Shown: positions 44,084-55,672, counted from the first letter of the stretch. The stretch is DNA of 64,000 nucleotides from Cylicocyclus nassatus (GCA_958299035.1 CATQJL010000001.1:33193767-33257766), one strand, 5' to 3'. Notes: generated by a model not told the origin, from the sequence alone. A program made the numbers and translations.

Positions 44084-46889
44084 TTTTTTTTCTTCAGTTC
44101 AGTTCTTTTCACGCGTTTTTTGCGCATTCTATGTATAGATCATGCTTCTCTCAATCACTGTAGACAACGTCGCCGATATTTCCTCGATTATGGCGGACAT
44201 TTTTGTAAGAGATTGTAAAAAGTGCTTTTTCTTCACCTTGTTGTTTTTCAGTGTTTTAGCTGCGATTTTATCTTAGTTGGACATTGTTACTCAGTATAAC
44301 GAGCGCAACAATTCAGACAATGATGCAGGAAACAAGACAATGCGGAAGTAAGTTAAAGGAATCAAAAACTAGATTTGGTTCTGACGTGCATTCCAAGCGG
44401 GTAAAAACAATACTTTGCGTTTTGAATTTTGATTCTTTTCTTGTTTGTATTCTTCTTGGTGAACATCACTTCCAAAACATGGTTGTTTATGAAACAACCA
44501 CAAGAGAAAAATTTGCTTTTTCTCGTTTCTCCGTGTTGTGGATCGCCTGGTCCCGAAGCGAAAACTTGCAATTCGAATGCCGCCGAATGAAAGATTTCAA
44601 ATTCATTGCAGCTCTTTTATCCAGTTTTTGAAAGTTTCTTTTGCGTTTGCTAACGGCTTTGCAACTTTTTTCTTCTCTGATTTTCTATAAACAAATATCA
44701 CATTTTTTAAGGGACAGATATTCAAACACCTTTACTGTTGAGATCTCTAATCTGTCGAAGGTACGGTTACATTTATCGGATTATCGACTGCACAAATGAT
44801 CAAATCCTTATAGCCTTGGTAGTAGCCATAAATTGCGCATCCAAAATCCGTCATTTTGCCTTCTGCTATTTTCTGAATGAGCATAACATAATTCTCGAGA
44901 CGTGACCCAGAAATTTGTGTGAGTTATGCTAGTACCAATCACAAAGCTGTGAATGTTTGGCGAACGGGTTCTGACTTGTATACCTGCATGAACGTAGCTT
45001 ACTCAATCATGTCAATGTGGATAGTTGGAATTATCAATCAATGGCTCAACTGGGGCAAAGACTCGTCGAAGCTTCAACTGAAGCTTTCCTCAGTTGAGAT
45101 CAAAGAGGCAGCTTTACTACGGGCCTTCATCTGGTTTATACAAATAAAAGAGAAATAAAGAGAAGCACTTTTGTTTTATTGCGGAACCTTTCACCACAAC
45201 AAGTCGTATGTTTCGCTTGTTTTTAGACAGTGTTGAGGTACTTTCATTGAAGTAAGCAAATTTCACGAAATGGTTTTCGGGCAATTGCCTGAAGCTTGTT
45301 CCACGTGAAAGTCAAAGCCCAAAACATTGCAAATGTACTTTCTCATCAAGGAAGATCCTATAACCCCTAAGTGCACGCATGGACTTTCAACAGCAAGCAT
45401 TCATAACACATCTGCCCAATTTTTTATAGCTAGAAAGTGAGGAGAAGATATTGCCTGGATAGATAATTTTATGTTGTGAATTTTTTGACGTATGACCACA
45501 AGTTTATGACTTTTACAAGAGGTGGTGCTTGAGAAAAAGATCCAGGCAGATGATATCGGTAAATAAGGCGAGATTCTAATTCTGGCACCTGACCTCATAT
45601 TATTTCTCGACTTTCGAAGGCGGAGAAAATCGGGGAAACGGCTATACAATTTATCTTTCAAAATGTGCACACCGTTTAATCGTTAATAACTCTTTTGCTT
45701 CAAAGTCTCTACTTTTGATACCACTCTGTGAAGCAGGTTTGAGCTTAGATTTACAGTCTGATACATTTTTACAGTACTAAACTCTCTTTAGTTTACACAA
45801 TTACGGCAACCGCTTTTAGCATACAGCGTCATTGTGAGATGGACCGTTTAACGAAAAAATTTTAATTCGGAAAATTGTTAGTAACGCTTTCGCGCATGCT
45901 AGTATCTTACACAACTTTTTAAAAGTTCCAAGTTTTTTGGTGATGTAATCACAGCTATAGAACACATCGAAAAACAAATGTTACGGTTTACCTGGGAAAA
46001 ATTTATGGAGGAAACATGACTGTGATGCACTAATCTCATATTATTCCAAATCAGATTCCAATTATTCCAATACCTCTCTATTAAGAGTTTTTGTTTGTTT
46101 GGTTTTTCAGACAAGATAGTAAGACAAACTGCGTTTTTTCAAGGCTTATAAGGGAATAGTTTTTGGTCGAAGTAGTTTTTCCATATGAGATCCATACCAT
46201 TATGAAAAGTATCAAACGCTGATGCCATTATCTGTCGAACGCCTCTGCCCAAGAGTTATGGGTGTTTTTCGCAACAATAATGCAAGACAAATTTGGGAGA
46301 AAACAAATGTTGCGATCGGTCCAGCGCTTTAATAGAGCAGTGAACTTCCAGCATACACCACCATTGCAGCCGCGGTTTCAAAAAAAATTTGACAGCCAAC
46401 GCAGCAGGTTTTCAAACACGCTGATTTCACCGCTTTACCTGAGTTTTGGTTTAGGTAGTGTAATCGTATTTTCGAGAGGAATTGAGATTATAAAGTAACA
46501 ATAAAATGATTCACTGTTATTTCTTGGCAAACTTGTGAACAAAGTATTGCGGTAAGGTGGAGGCAAGCTTCTTATTTAGTCAGTGATTTTGATTATGCCA
46601 ACGTAAGAGTTTTTAAAGGGTTTAGTTTGCTACCTGAAGCAACAGGACACCGGACCGTCAAGAGCTCAAAATCCTCTCGAAAGTTTTGTAGTCCAACAGC
46701 ACAGCAATAAGGAGTGATCGCGATTTGCTCCGCGCTGTAAGCCTAAGTTGAAGGCACCGTCCACCCTAAGTTGAAGTTCTCGGAAAAAGACTTCGCGGGA
46801 AGAGAGATATTAAGGATCAAACAGTGCTACATACTTCTAGGACACCCTATACAAAAGATCGTCTCTTAAAGTACCCTAATCTATATTAT
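44084..46889. other. Gene-poor stretch
   Basis: No gene I can support. A minus-strand frame at about 44755-44893 (MTDFGCAIYGYYQGYKDL) and a plus frame at 44919-45158 look protein-like but lack splice support. A decayed family B half lies near 45720, and single ends of family A (46148) and of the 7893-type MITE (46753). Confidence 0.4.
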
Positions 46890-47434
46890 ACAGGGTGTCC
46901 CGAAAGTAAGTACACACTTTTCAATCGCCAGTATCTCTCTTCCAATTCGTCTTTTTTTGCCACTCAAGCACCATTCTGTAGAGAAGGCTTTAATTTAGCT
47001 ATATAGTATCAATCGATTAACCGATCGCTCTTTTCTACTGTAGGATTACGGTAAGAACTCCCAACATGTAGAACCATTGTGAAATATGCCATCAGATATT
47101 TGAAGGTGTAATCACATTTCTGACAAATACTGGGAACTCGGTTACTACGGCTTACCTGGGATTTGGAAAGAAGCACACAGTAAAATGGAAATTTCATATT
47201 CAAAATCAGCGGCTTCCATTACCATAGTATAAGTTTTTAGCTTGTTTGATATTGTTCCGAGGCAGAATATGGCTTCCAATGGCCTTGTCGAAGTTTCTGC
47301 AGTAACCCTACAAAAAGAGCGATCGGTGATTCGCTCGATACTGAAAGTCTGAGCTGAAGCCTCCTCTACAGATGGTACTTGAATGGCGGAAAATGCCCAA
47401 TGGGAAGTGTGTACTTATTTTTAGGACGCCCTGT
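46890..47434. mobile_element. mariner-like MITE with family B core
   Basis: The left end ACAGGGTGTCCCGAAAGTAA pairs with the right end TTATTTTTAGGACGCCCTGT, with TA at both flanks. The arms are those of family B (CTGTAGGATTACGG). About 545 bp, no transposase. Confidence 0.7.
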
Positions 47435-47732
47435 ATTGCAGCATTGGAGCAAATCTAGCCATTGTTTCAGTTGCCTTTCTTACGAGCACACTCATAACTT
47501 GCCGTTAAGAGTCAACTAATGAAAGCAGACTCGTAATAGCGTTTGAATTTTTACAGAATGGTATATATTTCATTTGGAAAGGTCACCTCGAATTAACTAA
47601 AGTCACTTTTTTGCTAGGACTCTTTTTGAAATCCTACCGTAAACCTACGGTAATGAAGAGGGATTGGTGACTCGTTCCCTACTGAAAACTCAGGTAAAGT
47701 CACTTCCTGAGAAATTTCTTTTATGGTATCTA
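47435..47732. other. Short spacer with family B remnant
   Basis: A diverged family B half (CTACGGTAATGAAGAGGGAT at 47645). No coding content. Confidence 0.35.
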
Positions 47733-47751
47733 TCTTATATATAAAGCTGAA

Positions 47752-47786
<35 letters not shown>

Positions 47787-48174
47787 GTGTACGTATGTTC
47801 CGAATAGAAAATTCCATTTCTGAACCGATCGGGACCAAACTTAGCACACATACACTTCGGGCCCCGGCGGGTGTCATAGGCTACTTTTCGTCATCGATCG
47901 ATATCGATTTTATCGATTTTTTGCAAAATTTGAGCTACGGGGCTGGGAGTTGGCACAGGGGGGATCAGCATGCTCGATTACACCCCTCTGCCAAATTCCA
48001 GCCCCCTAGCTCAAATTTTGCAAAAAATCGATAAAATCGACATCGATCGATAACGTAAAGTGGACTGTGACATTCGCCGGGGCCCGAAGTGTATGTGTGC
48101 CAAGTTTAGCCGGATCGGTTAAGAAATGGAATTTTCTATTCGGAACATACGGCGGAGCCGGGTAAGCCAGCTAG
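47733..48174 (+). mobile_element. Rearranged Helitron-like element
   Basis: Starts TCTTATATATAAAGCTGAAT after an A, has a GTCT microsatellite (about 47757-47788) and ends GCCGGGTAAGCCAGCTAG before a T, so both Helitron termini are intact. In the middle its sequence switches strand: GAAAATTCCATTTCTGAACC at 47807 recurs as its complement near 48120. The interior is therefore an inverted duplication, unlike the copies at 23554 and 29937. Confidence 0.65.
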
Positions 48175-48361
48175 TCTAATATATAAAGAATCGTAGGCGC
48201 AATTCAAAAATGTGCAAATAGCGGGAATCCGCGTAGCGGTCCCGAAGCGCGCGGATGCAATCTGGCACCCTCACTTGCTAGTTCACTAGTCTAGAGATAA
48301 GCAGAAGACATTAAAGCTGGAGACGTATCAATGCAAGCAGTGCGCATTTTAAGACACTGCA

Positions 48362-48518
48362 TTAGGTTGGTTCGAAAGTTAGTGCGATTTTTCAGATGGA
48401 TCTGCAAATCCGGCAGAATAGAGATAGTTTGACAACTGTCTTGCAATTTTTTCCTCCTTCTAACAAGAATGTATTCGTTGTGAGTCTTCCAGATAACCCT
48501 TCCATGTCCCCCAAATTA
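48362..48518 (+). mobile_element. mariner-like element, left fragment
   Basis: Begins TTAGGTTGGTTCGAAAGTTA after a TA-like target. The other end was not found before the next element. Confidence 0.5.
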
Positions 48519-48519
48519 T

Positions 48520-49226
48520 TAGGTTGAACCGAAAGTTCTTTTGCACCAAATTTAAAAATTCATAACTTCTGAATTTTCCAACCTATTGGAACGCTCTTAT
48601 TTTAACATGAAAGAGTAGGTCATGCTCTTTGTAAAGACATCTTAGCCTTACTAATGATCATCTCTTGCATAGATAGGAGCTGTAGAAGAAAATTAGTCAA
48701 AATTTGAATTTTTGTGTAGGGTCATAAAAAGTCGGAAACTTGCAACAAAAAACGTAGCAGTCGGTTGTGTAAGTTCCTTCACCATCTCTTTCTAATAGTG
48801 CAAAGTTTGCGCCGATTGAACGTCTCTATGAAAAGTTACGATTTTCGAGCAAGCCATACAAAAGGGCGATTTTGATTTATTTTGGCATTTTTCAGGGAAA
48901 TCGTAACTTTTCATAGAGACGTTCAATCGGCGCAAACTTTACACTATTAGAAAGAGCTGGTGAAAGAACCTACAAAACCGACTGCTCCGTTTTTTGTTGC
49001 AAGTTTCCGATTTTTATGACTCTACACAGAAAATTCGAATTTCGACTAATTTTCTTCTACAGCTCCTATCTATGCAAGAGATGATTATTGGTAAGCAGCT
49101 AAGATGTGTCTTTATAAAGAGCATAACCTACTCTATAATGTTAAAATAGGAGCGTTCCAATAGGTTGGAAAATTCAGAAGTTATGAATTTTTGAATTTGG
49201 TGCGAATGAGCTTTCGGTTCAACCTA
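48520..49226. mobile_element. Near-perfect giant palindrome, mariner-type ends
   Basis: The ends TTAGGTTGAACCGAAAG and CTTTCGGTTCAACCTAA flank arms of about 330 bp (48520-48848 and 48899-49226) that match along almost their whole length, around a spacer of about 50 bp. Transcripts would form a long double-stranded hairpin. Confidence 0.85.
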
Positions 49227-50272
49227 ATATTACCTTGCCCAGTCTTAAAATTATAGAACTTTGCTTTCAGACATTCTAAGAATCCGCATAATATCTGATA
49301 AAACAAGATTTTGCACTAATCCTTCGTGACATCACTTTAATCAAAAATCGCAACTTCTTTGAAATAGTTTTCTAAAGTCGCGATTGAAGAAATCGCTTAA
49401 CTCGTGAGTCCGCCCAATACTAGGGAATTAAAATTCAGAATTTTCAAAAATCGATTATAACACAGACTTGTTTCAATCTGAATAAATGATGCGAGTCAAA
49501 GAGCAGGTATTTCAAAATTTACAGTGCCGCATGTGAACCGAAAATTTTGATTTATTATTTCTTCCTGCGAGTTTTACATTATCTCGAAAAACATCAACCA
49601 GAAAAAGGGAGGCATTGAGGTAAATCTGATTATCTTGGCGACGTAAGCGCGGCTTGAAAACTCTCTCTTTTTCAAGAAGACATTCGCAAACGAAAAGAGT
49701 TGAAGTCAGCATCTAAGAAGAATACACTGGTTACATCTTACCTCAATAGGCCTTGGTTACTTACAACAAGTATTCTTCTCTTTGAGCTTAATGATATCAT
49801 CTAGTACACATGATGGGTTATAAAACGAATCCTCTATTGAATTTTTCCAAAACTACCGGTCTAGCTTTCATTTACGACATTTTCAGACTGCTCGGACAGA
49901 CTTGACAGAAGTGCCCGACGCAGAGTATGATTATGTTCGAAGCAGAAATTGAGGTCTGTAATGGTTTCTGAAAAAAGATCCGATTTTTTTCGAATTACGA
50001 GCATTTGGGACCTGAAATTTAGCTGTAAAACTCGCTTGGAACAAATTTTTTGAGTGCCAGGTTGAATACATTCTGTACAGCGCTTTGCCTTATCAAACAG
50101 TCCTTCCAGTGTACTACTTGAAAGTAAGAAGGATAAACCTAACTACGGTCAATTGGAATCTAAGAAGATTATAAGCTATTGCGGTTGTATCTGCAATATT
50201 AGGGAAGTTGTGGGAATCTGGCTGAGCATGAATTTATATGCCATCGAAGTAGCAATATAGGCTGGTACACTA
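49227..50272. other. Non-coding stretch
   Basis: No supported exon or repeat. Confidence 0.4.
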
Positions 50273-51372
50273 ACAAGGAGAGGATACTTGGTCGAAGTGA
50301 CGTTTCCATATGAAATGGTACTGTCTTTTAGAGCATGGAACGCTGATTCCGAGTTTGTTTCAAATATCTACAAAGCTCATTTGAAAGCGGAGTTATTGTA
50401 ATTTTTTGAAGCAAAAATTTGAACGCGTAGCTAGATAAAATCATTCAGAACCTACTCTGAGAGCTCAAATGGGTCATAATTACTGCCTGGGTGCTGTATG
50501 CAATTCTCAGACAATTGCATCGGAAAGTTCGCGGCCTCAAAGCGTGTTACACGGTGCGCCGCGGCCCTTAAGATTCCAGCCGCACACGCCGCGGCCCATG
50601 TATATTTTACCGGGAACGCCGCGGCCAAAGTTGAAATCGGGAAGAGATTACCGGGACGGTTGCGGCCCAACCACCTCACTCGGCGGGCCGCGGGCCCTAT
50701 CAAAGGCCGCAATTCTTACACGCTTTAGTTTAAGGCGCAACCCTCGTGAGGTACGTCGCAGCGATGGGGCTACCCTAAGTGTTTATGAGCCTGGGTATCG
50801 TTTCTTGGATTTCCTATCTGACAGAGATGAGGTTTTATGCTGATGAGATAAACTTCAGCAGTCGGATGAGTAATATCGACGACATTAGATGAATGTCGAC
50901 AGATGGGCTATCAAGTTGCTCAATTTGTGCTCAAGTCGTTGTCATGAAAGACACCCCAAGATTTTTCACTCTTCCTAGGCCTCACAAGCATGCTAATCGG
51001 GTCAACTATCGGGCGCTTACAGGGTGCACCGCGGTCACTTATCGGGTCCAATTTCGGTTTATACCGGGCAGCTCGCGGCATGGATGATTGGTGGTCGAGC
51101 AAGCACCCGCGAACTTCCCGATGCGATTGTCTGAGTTGGTACATTTACACAATAAACCTATGCTAGTTATTCTAAGGCCGAAAGGACTTCAACACCTTTC
51201 TTTACCTTAGTCACAGTCTTAAATTTCTGCCCCAAAATTCCCCATCCCCGTAACTACCCTCCAAGAATCGCTTTGCAGATAGTGAAAGCAGATTTGGAAT
51301 CAGCGTTTCATGCTCTAAGTCAGTACACATTTCTTATGGAAATCCCACTTCGACCAAGTAACCTTCCTTTGT
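50273..51372. mobile_element. Family A foldback with GC-rich core
   Basis: The left end ACAAGGAGAGGATACTTGG pairs with the right end CCAAGTAACCTTCCTTTGT. The arms run about 110 bp (TTAGAGCATGGAACGCTGAT against ATCAGCGTTTCATGCTCTAA). The core is unlike other copies: it carries a GC-rich motif array (50531-50697) and a partial second array near 51000-51080. Confidence 0.7.
50531..50697. repeat. Periodic GCGGCC array
   Basis: GCGGCC occurs at 50531, 50561, 50591 and 50621, exactly 30 bp apart, and again at 50662 and (as GCGGGCC) at 50690. Three sites are CCGCGGCC. The sequence between sites is not conserved, so it is not a simple tandem repeat. Confidence 0.75.
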
Positions 51373-51412
51373 ACGTGTACACACTCTCATTATTCTGCTT
51401 ACATTATCACAA

Positions 51413-53114
51413 TCACCGCTTAATTCTTTTTAAAGGATAGACACCGATGACTATTCTTTGTAAAACTGCTTTAAAAGAGCTTAGTTCTTGCGATTGCTTG
51501 AAGCATTCTTTCACAACAATCGCTGTATATTGATATGCGTGCAACAATTCAGGCGTCACTTTGGCTGCACTTTGCGAAGGCTTTAATTTGAAAAATGGAG
51601 CGGTGATCATAGCAGCCAAGCGGACCTATTTAGACGCATATGATGGGCTGAAGCGCCTTCTACTATACAACATAATATGGGAAGCATGCAAAAAATTCAA
51701 AGTTTGTGTATCGCTCAATTTACCTCACAAAATTGCTGATACGCGGTGAATACTAGAACAGCATCATAGGCCGTGCCAGGTCGATAACGTAGACTGGACC
51801 TAAATGGCTTTATAACGATGAGAAATTGAAAAGGTGTGTGGCAACTTACTTTACAAGAGCTGCAAACATATCGCCCTCAATCTCAGTAAAGTCAGATAAC
51901 CACAGGCGTGGATATCTGTCCGTAGCTCCTTCCGTATTACAGTTATAATCCTGTGGAAACAAACAAGTCATTGCATGTGAAAAAAACCGCGTTCGCTTTC
52001 CTAGTGGAAAGCGAACGCGGTTTCATTTTTTGCAGAGTGTATGAAGCGCAGGTTTTGCAATAGTGAAGATACGCTCTCGTCGGTTGGCGTCCGTTGAACT
52101 CATGATGCCTCTGCGCGCTTCTAAGTTATACTTTTAACTCTGAGATTTTTCTCTTTGATAGATTTGGGTCGAGGCTCGGCGCAGCTTGAATCGGCTCAAG
52201 CTTAAAATCGTTTTGAAAAAAGGAAAACTAAAGAGGGCATGGTTTTTGCGGATGAGTATGACGTTGTTTTTTAGCATGCTGGGGTTCGCCACCGGCGTGC
52301 CTTCTCTTGAAACTGGTGCTCATTAGCATACCACTGGTACGCCACCGCTCACGTAATATCCGTACCTTCTTCATAAATCGTACCTTTACTGCAAATGTTT
52401 TTATACGAGGGAAAACGGTAGCATATTCTTTTCTTTCAACAATTTTGTACATTCAAAGAAACCTTCACTAGCATCGTAATCTGCTCGGTTGCAAAGCTCG
52501 CCCTTAAGCAAAGAGAGCGCAAATTAATCTTTCGCTGGGTACTCGTGTCTACTATGCTTACGTCGGTTTGTTCTTTCTCTTTTTTTGTTTGTTGCTCTAT
52601 TTATTTGTTTGGCAGGCAAAGGTAGAGGTTTTTTCATTTTCTTCTTTTCGGCTTTTCCCCTTTATCTTAAGGTGAGGATGAGTTCAACAAAAATGTAAGG
52701 GCAAAAAATCAAGTAGGGAGAAATGAGGGGTTTAATCAAGCGGGAGTGCGTAAAATTCTTGCGATTTAAAGGAGGACTCGCTCCGAAAACTCTCCGGGTC
52801 CAGCTCGTGCCGATCCCAGCGTGGATCTAACTGTGAACCATATTCACTAACTCAAATAACTACAATTTTCACAGCTATGATTTATGGCTAACCAGTGATG
52901 CTCCTCTGCAGCGCGAACGAACTGTTTCATAAAACATTTTCACCCAATCCTTATACCAACTCAGGCCATAATAATATCTTTTTTCGCAGTTTTTCCATTT
53001 GAAATCGGCTAGGTTCGGAACAGCCAAAAACTGAAATGCTTCATCAGGTTTGACTTTTGAGAAAATGCTGCTTACACTTATAAGAACGCAGAGAAAGACT
53101 CCACGGTGCAACAT
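51413..53114 (-). CDS. Secreted protein of unknown family, five exons
   Basis: Exons 53114-52893, 52502-52407, 51950-51850, 51799-51724 and 51625-51413 join to 708 nt, an uninterrupted frame of 235 residues with ATG and TGA. The junction phases agree at every intron (0, 0, 2, 0). Donors are GTTAGC, GTATAA, GTAAGT and GTAAAT; acceptors are TTAAG, CCACAG, ATTTAG and AAATAG. The start MLHRGVFLCVLISVSSIFSK is a clear signal peptide. The mature part has about seven cysteines, an aromatic-rich segment (KRYYYGLSWYKDWVKMFYE) and a charged middle (RLWLSDFTEIEGDMF), with a basic tail (KRIKR), and no transmembrane segment. I recognise no domain. The first two introns have the weakest sites. A perfect hairpin lies in intron 2. 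It is the only complete gene I can support in the window. Confidence 0.65.
51983..52022. repeat. Perfect 18-bp hairpin in an intron
   Basis: AAACCGCGTTCGCTTTCC, a 4-base loop, then the exact complement. It lies in intron 2 of the secreted-protein gene and on either strand would form a very stable stem. Confidence 0.85.
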
Positions 53115-53996
53115 CGCAATCGTATTATACGCTCTTGCAGACAAGCTCCACAGAGCCCTGTAATACAGCTTTGGTTTACATGATCAGCATAGGAAGAACG
53201 CAGCACTCAGCAAACACATATAGCGCTGGCAATAAGAGAGCAAAAGAGATAAGATAAGCAATAAAAATTTGTGAATTATCATAAAAATGCAGTGGCTTCT
53301 GCATTATCTGCATTGTACACATTTATTTTGAAGCTTCATATACGCGAAGGTGTGAAAGAAGCGCATGTGTGGATCTTGTATATCAATTGCTCAAGAACGA
53401 ATATATATATTTGCTGCACATTCGCACCAATCCAGGTGCAAGATACAATCTTCGAAAGCGGCATTTTATTTACTGACATTCTTGCTTCGACTATTTGAAA
53501 ATTTGCATTTTTTCACAGTGGAACTTATGCAAAGTAGAGCTTTAGTAGCAGTATTCCAAATCTATCGGTAAAAAATGGGATGCCTAGAGAAAAACTGTAG
53601 ATTTTTCGAGGAAGAAAGGTTATTGAACTTTCCAATTTCAAAAGTTGTTAAAATGCATCATTTTCTTGTAGATAATACCTGTATAAGGTCATTTGCGTAT
53701 TTGAAATTTTTCATACTGGCTGAAACGCAAAGTCAATCATTGACAAATCATAAATTTTTAGTAGTTCTGCGCAGTGAAATATGTGAGAACCCCTAGGTAC
53801 CACTGCTGCAATGAGTGATGGGGCAGTTACCACTCTTACGATGGCTTGCTGCAACATTCAAAGTCAGGAGATATGTCATTAGCATTTTCGAGAACGAAGA
53901 TAAGTGTTATTTACTGCCTTGCAAGGAACCAAGGTTTTTTACCGTCTTCTGATAGAGCTCTTTAGGCTCTGTCCATCCATATACAGCATACCTCAA
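53115..53996. other. Upstream of the secreted-protein gene
   Basis: The promoter should lie at the left side of this stretch on the minus strand, but I see no clear TATA box or trans-splice acceptor. No other gene. Confidence 0.35.
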
Positions 53997-54665
53997 ATCT
54001 CTTCTACTTTCCGAATTTATAATTTTTTTTTTGTATTTTATTGCGCCAAAAAATCGGATTTTTCAAGTATCTTGCTTTATTTATCCAAAAATATAAAGGA
54101 ATCCTTATACGTCATACATTGTTTGAAAGAGCATGAAGAGCTCTTTTGAACGGTATGACGCTTGTCTATGATTAGAAGGTAGAGAAGCGCAAGATTGAGA
54201 GATATTTAAAAAATCTTGTCGACGTACTCTCTTCTTCAAATCTGGGCATGATGTATCGAATATTGCATAGTGTTGTTCTACCAACCAGTTTTTGTGGTGG
54301 TTCTTTATTGTTGACCTTACGTTTCGACAAATACCGTCTTCTTCGGAGGTCTCTAGTCCACCATGGAGTCAGTTTCCGCACGAATGTGACGGACATCACA
54401 ACAAACTATATTCAATACATCATGCTGCCCAGATTTGAAGAAGAGAGTACGTTGAACAAGATTTTTTTGAATATTTTTCAATCTTGCGCTTCTCTACCTC
54501 CTAGTCATAAAATAAGTGACAAACCGTTCGAAAGAGCTCTTCGTGCTTTTTTAAACAATCTACTGACATATAGAGATTCTTTTTTATTTCTGGATAAATA
54601 AAGCAAGATACTTGAACAATGCTATTCTTTGGCGCAATGAAATACAAAAAAAACATGTTTCAATC
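53997..54665. mobile_element. Foldback element with a distinct core
   Basis: Arms 53997-54245 and 54415-54665 pair over about 250 bp (TAGAGAAGCGCAAGATTGA against CAATCTTGCGCTTCTCTA; CAAGTATCTTGCTTTATTTA against AAATAAAGCAAGATACTTG). The core contains CTTACGTTTCGACAAATACC and TCTTCTTCGGAGG. A mariner-like element begins immediately to the right. Confidence 0.7.
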
Positions 54666-54668
54666 TAT

Positions 54669-55672
54669 TAGGTCGTCTCGAAAGTAATGTCATTTTTTTT
54701 CCAAATGAGCGCCACATTTCACGGAATCAAGATTTTCAAGAGATCTTAGAACCAATCGATGCAGCATTTTCCCTTTTTCTAAGATTGTAATGACAATGCA
54801 TAATATTCAATGAGCTCTCGAAAAATACCAAAATCTGCAACTCATGCTTTTTGCCATGGTCAAGTTCGGTTATTTTTCTAAATTTTTGTATCCAATCTCC
54901 GAAGAAATGCAAGTGACATGTAGATAGAGCAAACCTCATAGGATACATAGCAATTTTCTTCTTTTCATTAGCTGGCTGCTTAGAGTTTCCGAAATTAATT
55001 TTTCAATGCCATCAAAATCCATATTTGCTCAACTTAAACCTTACAGAACAGTAAACGGCAAGCAACTCGGGTATCATTACGGGTACGCAGCTTTTTCACC
55101 TCTTTCACGGTTGCTTTCTGTTTCCGATTCATCAAATTTTCCGGAATAAAATCATCATAACTCAGATCAGGGCGCCCCAGACTGTACCTGGAATTTTTGA
55201 AAGTTGCTGGTCTGAAACGGTGAATTTGGTTTGTAAAATTAGTGTCAAGCCATAATCCATCTTTGTAAGTTTCAAAATCCAAAGATTTATTGGTATTTGA
55301 TGCATATATGTCTGAAACAAGCCTGCTAAAGTTCGGTAATTCCATCAAAAAATCTATATAAAAATCATGACGAGCTCTGGAAGTATGAAAAAGTTTTGCT
55401 GTTTCCTGTACAGTTTACTCTATTTATCCGCTACTCGGGCCTTTCCAAGAGTTGTTATAAAAATTTAGAAACTGTGAATTTTAGCTTTCTCAAAAAGCAT
55501 GGATCGCAGATTTTGATCAATTTTCGAGAAGTTATCAAATTCTGCGCAGTGATTAATAACCGTTAGAAAGAGAATCAAATGCTGCATCAAATGCTACCAG
55601 GATCTCCACATTTTTGTTCCACAAGATGTAGCGTACGCTTGAAAAAAAGCGACATATTTTCGGAGCGACCTA
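54669..55672. mobile_element. mariner-like element carrying an exon-like frame
   Basis: The left end TTAGGTCGTCTCGAAAGTAA pairs with the right end CGGAGCGACCTAA, with a T-rich run inside both ends. About 1 kb. It has no transposase motif; instead it contains the minus-strand open frame at 55040-55348. Confidence 0.65.
55040..55348 (-). CDS. Exon-like open frame inside the mariner element
   Basis: About 100 codons bounded by a possible acceptor (TATATAG) and donor (AAG then GTTTAAG). The frame reads LPNFSRLVSDIYASN, DGLWLDTNFTNQIHRFRP and GRPDLSYDDFIPENL, which looks like genuine protein. It does not resemble a transposase and I do not recognise the family. It may be a captured host exon. It has no start codon of its own that is clearly used. 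Confidence 0.35.

Noticed and set aside
44755..44893. Minus-strand frame MTDFGCAIYGYYQG resembling the end of an SCP/TAPS (ASP) protein
   Set aside because: Only about 45 codons, no clear acceptor and an immediate upstream stop; the resemblance is too weak.
44919..45158. Plus-strand 79-codon frame that recalls a nuclear receptor ligand-binding helix (EIKEAALLRAFIWF)
   Set aside because: One helix-like stretch is not enough, and no partner exons or splice sites were found.
50452..50843. Overlapping alanine/arginine-rich frames of 76-124 codons on both strands
   Set aside because: They are produced by the GCGGCC array with its 30-bp (10-codon) period and lie within a foldback element.
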